Below are positions 56,301 through 63,200 of a stretch of 64,000 nt of DNA, in pieces. Under the pieces are notes generated by a model. It did not search any database and had not been told where the DNA came from. It saw only the letters and a program-made list of their open reading frames with translations. Location: positions 10,523,666 to 10,587,665 of the forward strand of contig OY482852.1 of the NCBI GenBank assembly GCA_960531495.1, given 5' to 3'. The stretch is from Zeus faber (lineage: Eukaryota > Chordata > Actinopteri > Zeiformes > Zeidae). A program made the position numbers and the translations under genes. Position 1 is the first letter of the stretch, and each line of letters opens with the position of its first letter.

Positions 56301-57718
56301 CTCCTAGACGCCCAGAAGTCGATCTCTACAGAGGGCCCCGGGTTGGAGCCCTTGAGGAGCAGCTCCGCTGAATCTTCTTTTAAGATCCTCTGGACCAGAG
56401 TGCTCCAGCTGATGACCATGGACTCTACGCCGTGGACGACTGCGCTGTCGTAGTGATCATACCTGCAAAACATACAGACCGATGAGGCAACTGAAGTTGT
56501 GCAAATATATACCCAGTCTGGAAGTAGACCTTCATTCATCCTTACGGCGTCATGGTGCTGTGAGCGTTCTCCATCTGAGCCGGCGCTGTCTGCATTGGGA
56601 GGACGGTTTCCCCCAGAACCTGGCCTTGGACGACAGCTGCTCTGCTCCTCATCCTCTCCACGTGCTGAAGAAGGTCCTCGGACATCACGCTCGGCCACTG
56701 TCGGCGGTTGTTCTCGTTCGACAGCAGCGGCAAACAGAGCTCGTGGAAGGACACGGAATGAACTCACTCACTCATCTGCCATGCACTATTTACACCGCCA
56801 GCATTTCTTTACATGCTGTGCGCTATGAGATGGGCGGTAAACCGCGCGGTGATTACCTGTTCGATGGTGCTTGACAGCTGTTGAAGCGCAGACGGAGACA
56901 GGAGCCCAAAAAGCAGAACTTCCTTGCAGTTCTCTGTGCTGAGGGGGACAGCTCTCTTTTTAAGAATGTAGACCTCTTTGTTTTGAACATCGGGTAGGAC
57001 CTGAACTTGAAAAAATAAAAAATAAAAAGTTATTTGCCGAATTACATTAGGCAGGTTCAAGCTATATCACTGTGTTGGTAATACTACTAGTACGACTTTA
57101 TTACTACTAATAATATGAATAAGAAGGAACACCTGTTCTTCAACTGTATCTACAGCTAACTGCTATACGATATGCGGAAAGTTTGGGGGGTAAAACAATT
57201 TAACCTTTTCATGATGCAATATTTAATTTCTCTGACTTTATCAATATGCAACTGTTTCTCTTGGAGAAATTCTATCATCATCATCATCATAATATTTATT
57301 TGTATAGCACCTTTCACACACAGCATGCAACAGCTCAAGGTCGCTTCACCATTAATAATAGTCGATCAGACAGTGCGAAAAGAAAAGCAAACAAACAAAA
57401 TGCATCCAATAAAAAAAACCCATAAAAAACAAGCAAACGTCACTAAAACGGTGCAGGAGCAACAACTGCCCCGGCAGCAGCAGGGCTCGGCACCGTGCGC
57501 ACCTCGTCGGACGCACTGAGGCTCCCGCGCGGTGACAGACGGAAGAACACGGCGGTTCCCCTCTCGAAGAAATCCGCCAGAGTCGCCCGGGTCCCCGGTT
57601 CGGCCGCGCTCGCCTCCCACGCCCCTGCCTCCAGGCCCAGGAGCCCGCAAACTTTCCGGCCGACGTACCTCGCCCTGTCGTCCCCCGGGAAGGGCGGCGC
57701 GCCCTCCTCGTCCGACAT
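11591..57718 (-). CDS. dnah11: Axonemal dynein heavy chain 11, complete gene, 82 coding exons
   Basis: The ATG is at 57718-57716 and the TGA at 11593-11591. The 82 exons in the block entries below sum to 13,338 bases, giving about 4445 residues with all phases compatible and no internal stop. The order is tail (DHC_N1), linker (DHC_N2), AAA1-AAA4, stalk with microtubule-binding tip, AAA5, AAA6 and C-terminal domain. P-loops: AAA1 GPAGTGKT (1836-1843), AAA2 GNAGTGKS (2117-2124), AAA3 GNAGVGKT (2444-2451), AAA4 GVGGSGKQS (2789-2797); AAA1 Walker B FDEF (1887-1890). It is an outer-arm motor of motile cilia; loss in mammals causes laterality defects and primary ciliary dyskinesia. DNAH9 and DNAH17 are close relatives. 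The choice of DNAH11 rests on the convergent rapgef5 neighbour and the 82-exon structure. All four nucleotide sites look intact. Five introns begin with GC. Confidence 0.93.
12001..13552 (-). mobile_element. Tc1-like transposon with IR/DR ends, defective transposase
   Basis: The outer repeats read GTTCCAAATTATTATGCAAA at 12008-12027 and, as complement, TTTGCATAATACTTTGGAAC at 13520-13539. Inner copies lie at 12180-12197 and about 13343-13360, giving the double inverted/direct repeat layout of Tc1-like fish elements. It inserted in dnah11 intron 81 in the same orientation as the gene, next to (TA)n sequence. Confidence 0.85.
12435..13315 (-). pseudogene. Broken Tc1-family transposase
   Basis: Within the element the minus strand reads, in changing frames, an HTH region ([20 protein letters not shown] at 13278-13219), an AKYMKT-like lead to the first catalytic aspartate ([14 protein letters not shown], about 12913-12870), and the third acidic site ([20 protein letters not shown], about 12540-12480). 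The reading frame is interrupted several times, including around 12690-12890 and near the expected second aspartate, so no full-length enzyme is encoded. Confidence 0.85.
13556..13935. repeat. (TA)n-rich microsatellite cluster
   Basis: Three long TA runs occur at about 13557-13609, 13662-13712 and 13879-13934, separated by poly-T and unique sequence. They lie in dnah11 intron 81, directly beyond the right end of the Tc1-like element. Confidence 0.9.
15502..16955. other. dnah11 intron 76, non-coding
   Basis: Apart from the MITE-like element at 15628-15975, no feature is recognised. Sequence at 16010-16330 is of mixed composition with an open plus-strand frame but no family resemblance. 16400-16900 is AT-rich. 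Confidence 0.5.
15628..15975. mobile_element. MITE-like element with a foldback end
   Basis: One end is a near-perfect inverted repeat: 15628-15665 (GTGCGGCCAACCGGTCATTA...) against 15699-15734 (...TAATGAGCGGTTGGCCGCAC). The other end reads CGGGCCGTGTGATAACAC (15951-15968), whose complement resembles the TTATAACACGGCTCTGTG starts of the copies at 45288 and 55115. No coding capacity is seen. Confidence 0.55.
17076..18001. other. dnah11 intron 75, non-coding
   Basis: No repeat family is recognised apart from poly-T/A runs. 17290-17780 has a mixed composition with TAATT-type cores and could be a conserved element; this is an impression only. Confidence 0.4.
18324..20441 (-). CDS. dnah11: dnah11 exons 69-74: AAA6
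   Basis: Exons: 20271-20441, 19678-19800, 19382-19575, 19160-19308, 18930-19057, 18324-18542; residues 3667-3994. Signatures: [19 protein letters not shown] (exon 69), [11 protein letters not shown] (exon 70), [17 protein letters not shown] (exon 71), [20 protein letters not shown] (exon 72), [18 protein letters not shown] (exon 73), [20 protein letters not shown] across exons 73-74. Exon 72 begins with [13 protein letters not shown], a conserved AAA6 segment. Confidence 0.93.
20442..21091. other. dnah11 intron 68 with a possible tRNA-derived SINE head
   Basis: At about 20600-20700 the plus strand reads GACGACCGGAAGGGTCGGCG followed by GTTTCGATTCCCAG, close to the tRNA-like head and B box (GGTTCGANTCC) of fish SINEs, followed by a GCTTGAGCGAGTC stretch like a decayed TTGAGCAAGGC motif. 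Too diverged to be an active promoter. Confidence 0.35.
21092..25928 (-). CDS. dnah11: dnah11 exons 63-68: AAA5
   Basis: Exons: 25755-25928, 24688-24923, 24266-24388, 21779-21983, 21467-21631, 21092-21232; residues 3319-3666. Signatures: [19 protein letters not shown] (exon 63), [20 protein letters not shown] (exon 64), [19 protein letters not shown] (exon 65), [20 protein letters not shown] (exon 66), and [20 protein letters not shown] (exon 68). Intron 63 starts with GC (25754-25753). No GT near the exon end would keep frame with the next exon. Intron 65 is 2.3 kb. Confidence 0.92.
21984..24265. other. dnah11 intron 65, non-coding
   Basis: It contains an (ATA)n run at 22387-22416 and a poly-G/T tract at 24238-24260 next to the exon 65 donor. 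22530-23060 and 23700-24000 are mixed-composition stretches with homeodomain-type cores (CAATTAG, TTAATC) that resemble conserved non-coding elements. No exon is recognised. Confidence 0.4.
25380..25665. repeat. hAT-type fish repeat fragment
   Basis: Read on the minus strand, 25665-25617 has GTTCTCAACCTTGGGGTTGT followed by a short hairpin GTGACCCC-TGTGT-GGGGTCAC (25619-25639 on the plus strand). This is the style of abundant non-autonomous hAT repeats in fish. The left border is uncertain. Confidence 0.4.
25929..27640. other. dnah11 intron 62, non-coding
   Basis: It holds a GT/GTGC microsatellite at 27393-27455. 26490-26960 is mixed-composition sequence with motifs such as GTTAATGATTAAAT and TGATTTATTAGT, element-like by eye. 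No exon or mobile element is recognised. Confidence 0.4.
27641..29705 (-). CDS. dnah11: dnah11 exons 57-62: stalk coiled coils and microtubule-binding tip
   Basis: Exons: 29559-29705, 29328-29441, 29072-29215, 28340-28522, 27878-27979, 27641-27775; residues 3044-3318. Exons 57-58 are heptad-rich, alanine/lysine/glutamate-rich coiled coil 1. Exons 59-60 encode the microtubule-binding domain ([51 protein letters not shown]). Exons 61-62 return as coiled coil 2 ([19 protein letters not shown]). This stalk carries the ATP-sensitive microtubule contact. Confidence 0.93.
28070..28270. repeat. AT-rich (TAT/ATA)n tract
   Basis: Nearly pure A/T sequence with (ACT)n and (TTA)n runs, in the intron between exons 60 and 61. 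Confidence 0.8.
28523..29071. other. dnah11 intron 59, non-coding
   Basis: 28880-29060 has element-like sequence (GGTGATTAATGGCTGAG, GATTAGATTGGCATTAATC). The rest is AT-rich with no recognised feature. Confidence 0.35.
29790..34721 (-). CDS. dnah11: dnah11 exons 52-56: AAA4 and start of stalk helix
   Basis: Exons: 34568-34721, 33954-34077, 33517-33659, 31603-31764, 29790-30023; residues 2771-3043. The P-loop [16 protein letters not shown] is in exon 52. [20 protein letters not shown] spans exons 53-54, and [19 protein letters not shown] is in exon 55. Exon 56 ([14 protein letters not shown]) leads into coiled coil 1. The introns on both sides of exon 55 are long (1.6 and 1.75 kb) and contain repeats and element-like sequence. 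Confidence 0.93.
30024..31602. other. dnah11 intron 55, non-coding, conserved-element-like
   Basis: A G-rich tract lies at 30045-30090. 30120-30740 and 31000-31400 are mixed-composition with CCTATTAATCATACT and CAATCAATTAATG cores, resembling developmental enhancers by eye. No exon is recognised. Confidence 0.4.
32140..33005. repeat. Unclassified interspersed fish repeat with ATA-rich ends
   Basis: It is bounded by (AAT)n tracts at about 32147-32185 and 32975-33005 and contains CACCTATTGACCAAACTACA (32509-32528) repeated in variant form CACCTACTGACCAAACTACA (32875-32894). The phrases ATTGAAAGCTA and GGACNAAATTC also recur twice, suggesting a tandem or composite non-coding repeat. No coding capacity is seen. 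Confidence 0.5.
34722..35382. other. dnah11 intron 51, AT-rich
   Basis: Mostly A/T sequence with (ATA)n/(TTA)n runs at about 35145-35175 and 35240-35310. Nothing else is seen. Confidence 0.6.
35383..37975 (-). CDS. dnah11: dnah11 exons 46-51: AAA3
   Basis: Exons: 37771-37975, 37324-37489, 36674-36776, 36303-36542, 35668-35829, 35383-35576; residues 2415-2770. The P-loop [11 protein letters not shown] is in exon 46 and Walker [14 protein letters not shown] in exon 47. [20 protein letters not shown] ends exon 48 and [11 protein letters not shown] ends exon 49. AAA3 acts as a regulatory nucleotide switch in dyneins. The exon 51 donor (GTGAGT after CATGT) joins to exon 52 to give the conserved AMQHVCRISRIL. 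Confidence 0.93.
35830..36302. other. dnah11 intron 49, non-coding
   Basis: Contains a (TTA)n run at 36060-36100; otherwise nothing recognisable. Confidence 0.5.
36777..37323. other. dnah11 intron 47, non-coding
   Basis: Contains a poly-T run at 36958-36975; nothing else is recognised. Confidence 0.5.
37976..38577. other. dnah11 intron 45, non-coding
   Basis: Mixed-composition sequence at 38000-38400 without ORF or recognised repeat; an A-rich run lies next to the exon 45 donor side. Confidence 0.4.
38578..40865 (-). CDS. dnah11: dnah11 exons 39-45: AAA2
   Basis: Exons: 40788-40865, 40560-40692, 40317-40444, 40040 down to 39892, 39377-39527, 39113-39244, 38578-38751; residues 2100-2414. 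The P-loop GNAGTGKSQ ends exon 39. [18 protein letters not shown] ends exon 40, [20 protein letters not shown] is in exon 41 and [16 protein letters not shown] in exon 42, all strongly conserved in axonemal heavy chains. AAA2 binds nucleotide structurally. The exon 40 acceptor (TACTAG at 40693-40698) is assigned by frame and alignment. Confidence 0.93.
40952..42604 (-). CDS. dnah11: dnah11 exons 32-38: AAA1 (main ATPase site)
   Basis: Exons: 42444-42604, 42177-42333, 41920-42065, 41717-41833, 41474-41612, 41231-41323, 40952-41146; residues 1764-2099. The ring entry reads [20 protein letters not shown]. The Walker A GPAGTGKT is in exon 33 and the Walker B, within [12 protein letters not shown], is in exon 34. 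[20 protein letters not shown] spans exon 35 and [19 protein letters not shown] ends exon 36. This module hydrolyses the ATP that powers the stroke. Both catalytic signatures are intact, which argues for a working motor. Confidence 0.95.
42605..43345. other. dnah11 intron 31, non-coding
   Basis: AT-rich sequence between the linker and the AAA1 entry exon; no repeat family or exon is recognised. Confidence 0.5.
43346..51078 (-). CDS. dnah11: dnah11 exons 16-31: linker (DHC_N2)
   Basis: Exons: 50824-51078, 50570-50739, 50248-50470, 50028-50144, 49749-49835, 49499-49657, 49200-49283, 48911-49069, 48609-48731, 48077-48196, 47002-47226, 46794-46885, 46568-46694, 46154-46306, 45820-46053, 43346-43477; residues 944-1763. 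The linker swings across the AAA ring to make the power stroke. Hallmarks are [18 protein letters not shown] (exon 22), [18 protein letters not shown] (exon 26), [16 protein letters not shown] and [19 protein letters not shown] (exon 28), and [20 protein letters not shown] (exon 31). All introns in this block read as GT-AG. A (CA)n tract on the transcript strand begins about 31 bases after the exon 19 donor. Confidence 0.92.
43596..43745. repeat. (TA)n/(CA)n microsatellite and short MITE-like fragment
   Basis: TATATA runs lead into (AC)n at 43629-43661. Then 43683-43741 reads GGAGGGGTTATTTTGCAATA and GGCTGGCTGCACATTATCCC, matching the foldback end of the element at 15699-15742. Confidence 0.6.
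43878..43976. repeat. (GT)n microsatellite
   Basis: Long interrupted GT run in dnah11 intron 30. Confidence 0.9.
45288..45812. mobile_element. MITE-like element, same family as at 15628 and 55115
   Basis: It starts TTATAACACGGCTCTGTGTA (45286-45305) and later has TATAAAATAATTTCAAATCA (about 45643-45662). It ends with GTTATTCTGCAATAATGAGC (45765-45784) and GGCAGGAGATTATTCC. The first two segments align with the copy at 55115-55500; the last aligns with 15703-15745. No ORF. The right edge abuts exon 30. Confidence 0.55.
47227..48076. other. dnah11 intron 25, non-coding
   Basis: No repeat or exon is recognised in this 850-base intron. Confidence 0.5.
48197..48608. other. dnah11 intron 24, non-coding
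   Basis: Nothing recognised. The phrase ATAGTGGCAGCAGTGCCAGG has no family that I know. Confidence 0.5.
48793..48901. repeat. (GATA/GGAT)n tetranucleotide microsatellite
   Basis: Runs of ATAG units then ATGG/ATAG mixtures in dnah11 intron 23, ending about 10 bases from the exon 23 donor at 48910. Confidence 0.9.
49904..49996. repeat. (GT)n microsatellite, (CA)n on the dnah11 transcript
   Basis: A 93-base uninterrupted dinucleotide run in intron 19. It begins about 31 bases downstream of the exon 19 donor (50027) in transcript direction. Confidence 0.95.
51230..57718 (-). CDS. dnah11: dnah11 exons 1-15: N-terminal tail (DHC_N1)
   Basis: Exons: 57503-57718, 56857-57000, 56546-56739, 56273-56462, 56078-56177, 55621-55832, 54831-55052, 54569-54730, 54010-54126, 53776-53904, 53566-53678, 52386-52581, 52167-52271, 51655-52050, 51230-51562; residues 1-943. 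The tail dimerises heavy chains and binds intermediate chains and the doublet docking site. Recognisable family segments include [14 protein letters not shown] (exon 6), [11 protein letters not shown] (exon 9), [13 protein letters not shown] (exon 10) and [20 protein letters not shown] (exon 12). Introns 4 and 9 have GC donors (56272-56271 and 54009-54008). The exon 3 acceptor is an unusual GAG at 56740-56742; it is the only one I found that keeps frame and alignment. The exon 11 donor is taken at 53565, which gives FDK joined to IMEGAE and matches the family. Confidence 0.88.
52603..53341. repeat. 0.74-kb compound (ATCT/ATCC)n tetranucleotide block
   Basis: Continuous but imperfect ATCT, ATCC, ATGT and ATCA units fill most of dnah11 intron 11. 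The right side in transcript order ends about 20 bases from the exon 12 acceptor (AG at 52583-52582). Frames through it give only repetitive YLSI-type translations. Confidence 0.95.
55113..55500. mobile_element. MITE-like element in dnah11 intron 6
   Basis: It begins TTATCACGCGGCTCCGTGGA (55115-55134), followed by ATTCTGATTGGTCGATAGCG. It includes TATAAAATCATTTCATATCA (55381-55400) and ends near AATAAGCGGGATAAAGTGCA (55442-55461), matching the ends of the copies at 15628-15975 and 45288-45812. No ORF. Confidence 0.6.
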
Positions 57719-57853
57719 TACCGAGAGTTACTTTTTTCCCCCCAAACGCACGCGGCCTCGGGAGCGTCGCCGCGTCCGTGCGCGCGCGCGCACACACACG
57801 CACACACACACACACACGCACACACACGCGCGCGCGGTGAAGCTCAGCGTCCC

Positions 57854-57867
57854 GTTTCCATGGTGAC
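57854..57867 (-). promoter_or_regulatory. X-box, RFX-factor motif
   Basis: The minus strand reads GTCACCATGGAAAC, an exact fit to the ciliary-gene X-box GTHNYYATRRNAAC. It lies about 136-149 bases upstream of the dnah11 start codon. RFX factors drive many motile-cilium genes through such sites; use here is inferred. Confidence 0.65.
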
Positions 57868-58100
57868 GGTCAGACACGCCGTTCCACTCGTCGCAGTTGA
57901 CGCTCGCCTTAAACTTTTCCACTCGCCCACGAACTTGAGAAAACGTTTGATTTGTTGACATCACATTTGTTGTCCGTTGCATTTGTTCCGGGGGAAATTG
58001 AAATAGGTGCGTGTGCGTCTTTGTTTGTGCGTGTTTGTTTGTGCGTGTGTGCGTGCACGTGCGTGTGTGCGCGGTAGTGGTGGCATGCTGTGTTTGCAGT

Positions 58101-58115
58101 GTTGCCCCGAGCAAC
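58101..58115 (+). promoter_or_regulatory. Second X-box-like motif
   Basis: GTTGCC-CCG-AGCAAC fits the RFX half-site rule GTNRCC(N0-3)RGYAAC exactly. It lies about 385 bases upstream of the dnah11 start codon. Confidence 0.5.
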
Positions 58116-58130
58116 GGTATGTTACGGGGG

Positions 58131-60209
58131 CTGGACGCCCCAAAACGCCGCCGTAAAACACGCAGTGGTCAAAGTGCATTAAAGTGGTAATCCGTCAAAT
58201 CATTTCGTAAAAAACAATCCCAGATTTGATAGTTTATTGAGCTGGCGCTTTGTAAGTTTGTGTGTTCTTTTTTTTTTTTTTTTTTCTTTTTTAAATCGTA
58301 CTTTTTTTTCTTGGTTTTGCACAGTTTGCACACTTGCACAGTTTGCTGCTGTTGTGACCCCTGCATTTCACCACACCATACCATTCCATCTTTTCTTCTC
58401 TTCTACAGTGTTTTGCCACTTACCAGCAAGAACGCAAAGATCCGTAAATGCCGAACGCGTAAGAAATGAAAGGCGGCCGCGGTGAATTTGATAACCCGGT
58501 GTAGCCGCTTGTTGTCGTTAAACTGTTGGATGAAAACAAGTCCCCAACACCACAAGTGACTAAGAAAAAAAAAAAATCAATCAATCAATCAATCAATCAC
58601 AAGGAGGCAGATCTTCAAATGCAATTCTGGGATTTGTAGTGTAATCTTCACAACACAAACAATTTTATGGATTTTCACTTTAATGAGGAAATTAATCCAT
58701 AGAAATTCTGAATAGCAATAGTATGTGGCTCACTGGCAAGTAACAATGCTGAAAAAGGATTTTATCTATCGTTTATCAATATTACAGTTTTTCCTCATTT
58801 GCTTAGACACTATTCTGGGAACGACTCACAATTTTCTCAATTCTTCACACACTATTTTAAAAACCTCACACTCAACGGCACAAGCATCTAACTTCTTGGG
58901 TCCCAATTCAAACGTTGCCCTCAGACAACACACACAAGCTGTCAAAAACACACACCACACGACTGTTTGTTTCACACACGGAGGGATTCATTCAGAACCC
59001 TGCGGCCGAAATGGGAGGGGTTTAGGAGGGGTTTTCAGAGAAATAATTTGGAACTTCACAGCAAAAAAAAAAAAAACAACATGTAACAAAGAGTCCATGC
59101 ACGGTAAAATACCCAATTTCCAAAAGCTTGGTTTCCAAATGCAGCAAATGTACAGGACAGGTTACTCAGCATCACCGTCACCATTGTTCCAGAGCACATG
59201 GACGTGCCTCTCGGCCCTGTTGACCCTGCAATTGTGATTGGTGTGTAACAATTGTGAGTGTCAGTGTGTGCACCTGGAGAAAGGCGTGGTCTTTGAGTTT
59301 AGGTTGTGACGACTTGACTTAATTATATTGACAGTACGTGTTTTGCTGACTGAACATATAGTGCAAGGAATGATTCATTTGGCCACTCTAGTGTAAGGTT
59401 TTGAAGAAAGAGTTTTGAATATTGAAACGTGTAGAAACAGGTTAATAGTGTTTACGGTTATGGGAAGTGTATGTGATTTTGGGAATGATGTTAGGGTATG
59501 GGGTTTTTATTTTTCTGTGCTACAGGAACCAGTTTTTGTGTTTAAGCCATCGAGAAATGCAGAAGTAGGACAAAATGTAAGAATTACTTTTCAAAAACAA
59601 TCGAGCATGAAGCACTTCGAGGAAGAGACAGATGCCAAATTGGCAAGCTGTTGCATTCAAACAATAAAGATGGAAGCCCTTACAGAAATTATGGGATATA
59701 AGCTGGAGTATCTTTGTTTCCATCATCAGATTTTAATGCCTAATAACCTGTCATACAGTAAGATTTCAACATCACAATAAGGCTTAATCCTCATTCAGCA
59801 CTCAAAAAGCAGACGCCAGAAACCTCCCGAAAAACATGTAGTTCTTTGGACTCCCCAATAGCTTTACTGTCTGCCTTACATGCAAAAAAAAAAAAAAAGG
59901 GAGCTCTATGGCCAGAGCACGGGGATATAAGAGCGAGATGACCACCACTCCAAGAACCCCGAAAAACGATTCTCGAGAAAGGGTACCATCAAACAGGCAC
60001 AATCACATTTCAACAAAATCAACTTCAGCGTTGCTTCGAGTCAGTCATCTAAACCCGCAACCGCCAATCACTGAGTTCAACGTACAAACACACAAGATGG
60101 AGTGATTGTGAGGCCGTCTGAATGTCACTGTTTGTCAGCATGAGAACTTCGACAGGCGGGAAAATCGCAAAGGCAGGACGGACACAAGTGGAGCAGGGGG
60201 GTGTGTGTG

Positions 60210-60244
<35 letters not shown>

Positions 60245-63200
60245 ATCCTCTCCTAATGGATTTTTTGCTCTTTGCCTCCACGTTATGCATCGTTAACGTT
60301 ATCTGAACGCTCAAAACTTTAAAACATGAAAAAATGAAAAAAAGAAAAATTAAGAATTTCACTTTTTTCCCCACTTTTAAATTATAGGCATAATTAGTTT
60401 ATGTAATCTTCCAAAATAGCTAAAATATAAAATATGTTTTGGGTTAAAAAACACGTGCTCAATGTTTTGTTTCTATTTTGTTATTTATTAAAAAGAAAAA
60501 CACAATGCAACATTTACTGTAATCAAGTTTATATTTTCTGTTAATTTTCAAATCATCCCATGTAATCATTTAAAGTTTTTGTCTCGTAACCCACAGATCT
60601 GAATAAATCTTTAATTTAGAAATCCAATAATAGAAACCATAATAAATCCAATCTTACTTCTATAATACACTACTGCATGCTGTAGTGTCCTTGAGCAAGA
60701 CACTTAACCCCTAATTGCTCCTGATGTCTGCGTCCGTCGGTGTTTGAACAATTGTAAGTCGCTTTGGATAAAAGCGTCTGCTAAATGAAATGTAATGTAA
60801 TGTAATAATATGACCACTGCCTATTTATTCTACATGCAACCTTCCCGGTAAAATCTGCATCGGGATTGACCGGTTTTATTTCATGCGGTTAGAAAAACAT
60901 TTGTGTTTCCCTGTCAAACAAACGTTGACAAAACAAAGAAAAGAAAACAAACCAAAATTATTTCCTGGTCTTAACTTTGAGAATCCATGTGTGGCCCCCC
61001 ACACTGCAAAGGAGGAATCCTCCATCTGAGGAATTCTTGCAGATTTGAGGGAAAGGAAAACAAGAATTATGAATCTATACATAGTAGTAGTCGTCGTACA
61101 ATAAATATTTATTTCAAAGTTAAAAAAGTAAACTGGTGTCTCCGGCGGGTTGGTTGGGTTTGTAGGCTGTATTTTGTGGGTTTTTTTCCTGTTCCATCGG
61201 CCCCCTGTAGAGGGCAGTGGTTTCTTTACTTTTGCCTCTCCTTCCTGTGCCGTCCCCCCCAGAAGCGTTGCTGACCCAGGATAGACAAACATCTAACTCT
61301 ATGAGACCTGAATCAGAGGAGGCCATAGTTTGAACAAGTGGCCAGAAAGCGTTCTTATCCGTTCCTCTCTGAGGCAGGGCAACGCCAGACAAAATACTGA
61401 TATATATTGTATATGTACACGGATAATAATGTCCGTGCGGATTTTGAAAGAAAAGGCCTCCATGTATGGCCTGCAGACATTTAACCCGAGCGCTAATTCT
61501 GACAGTGCAGGTGAAAAGCCGCCGAATGAGGGCTCTTGTGGTGTCGCATAAAACCCTAGAACGGACAAATTTGTTATCCGCACCCCCGGAGGCATCTGGT
61601 GATGGAGACGCTGTCCTCGGGGGAATGGCTCGGCCGCGCTACAACAGCAGGCCGCTCATCTTGAAAGGCTTGTTTTAAGTGTTCGTCTGTTGAAAAGACA
61701 AAAGCTTTAAGGGCACCCATTACCTTACAATAGTTGAAGAATCCCCTTTGTTTTGTCGGTTCGCACTCGTAGTTAGAGCATATGCCGTGCATTTACCTTG
61801 AGGCGCGAACCTTGAATACACAGATAATTTCACATCAGAGAGTTTGGATGCGCAGTTATCCGTAACTCCTGGGATGTATTTGGAAAGCCTGCTATTTTTG
61901 TCAGATTTCCCAAGGAAATCATCATCATCATTAACAGTGTGTGTGTGTGTGTTTGTGCGTGCGTGCGTGCGTGCGTGTGCGTGCGCGTGCATGTGTGTGT
62001 TCCCAGTAAGGCAGCGGTGTGTAGGAGGAAGGGAGCGGGGCCGTGGGGACCCGGTGAGGACTCCCCTGAGGACCGCCGGGGCCACTTGTGTCTGAGGGTC
62101 TAGTTTATCCCACTTAATCAGCATCCTGAGAGACTGGCACTGCCCCCGCGGTCATAATGCCGGGGGTCACCGTGGGCTCCCGAAAAAAAATGAACTGAAA
62201 CCCTGACGCACAATGCCTCTGTCAATCAGCCTTAACCTGAGCCGGGTCCTTTATGCCTCATATAGTGTACTTGTGTAATCATTCAGTCCATAAATGCAAA
62301 TCAATCTCTCCGATGCTCAGGCTCACAGGGGACGGCGAATCTGCGTGCAGCACGCCAGGGCGACGAGTGCGTTTGCATCTCTCAAAATACGAGATTTGAG
62401 AAGCGCGCGAATGTCCCGCGTATAACACCCATATTACCCATATTTCCCAATCGAGAAGCCTCTCTGGATGAAATGTAACATTCTTTGGAAAACACGGATC
62501 CAAACCTTCCGAATTGTAACGGGTAATTTTTTTTTGCAAAGATGAGAAATGTTCTTTGTCTAAGTGTGGGAGGGTGGGGTGGGGGGTGGCGGGGGGGAGG
62601 CAGGTGCTATAGTCCATCATCACAGCAACATGTTCGTCTTGAAAATACATTTATCTCCAAAGAAAACAACAAGATAATGAAGACACGGGAGAGCGCTTCC
62701 TGCAATTTGTGGCGTCTCTTCCGCCTGGTTTGGGCCATAATTTGTGCGTGTTTGGATGGCACATGCAGACGGCGTTTTTTTCTTTTCGGGGCTGGTAGCG
62801 GTAATGTCCCGGGGGCTGCTGTCAGGGCCGCGCCGTTACAAATGACAGAGCGGCGCGAGGCTCCCTGGCCGCCTCTCAACACCCGGGCTTCCTCGGGGGC
62901 ACTTTTGCGTCGGCGCGAGCGCTCGCGGCGGAGCGTGCCCTTTTGATTTTTCTAATCCCGGGCGCGGGGCTGCGGAATGCCGGCCCCCACATGAGATATT
63001 CCGCTCACAGGGCGTGATTTATGTCCGCGCGGCGCGGGGCTCAGTGGTGACGGGATCGCAGGTGTTGTGGTAGACCCGTAAAAACTTTTAATATGCACAC
63101 CTCGCGGTCCCAGGCAGAGCCCGCTGCAGGGATTACTGCCGCTCGGTGGGGTTGGGTGGGGGTTGGGTCAATAAATGTTTAAAACGCATCTGGGGCTGTA

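Larger units (their letters stand above)
57719..58130 (-). promoter_or_regulatory. dnah11: dnah11 promoter region, CpG-rich
   Basis: This directly precedes the ATG. It is GC- and CpG-rich around exon 1 and contains a (CA)n/CG tract at 57783-57837 and two X-box motifs (57854-57867 and 58101-58115). No TATA box is evident. The transcription start is unknown. Confidence 0.55.

Noticed and set aside
11591..57718. Assignment as DNAH9 or DNAH17 instead of DNAH11
   Set aside because: Sequence alone read by eye cannot fully separate them, but the convergent RAPGEF5 neighbour and the 82-exon structure fit DNAH11 best.
59415..59780. 121-codon plus-strand open frame upstream of dnah11
   Set aside because: No splice logic, no recognisable domain, AT-rich composition; probably chance within old repeat-like DNA.
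62542..62946. 134-codon plus-strand frame in GC-rich DNA
   Set aside because: Low-complexity arginine/glycine translation and no family resemblance; looks like non-coding conserved sequence.
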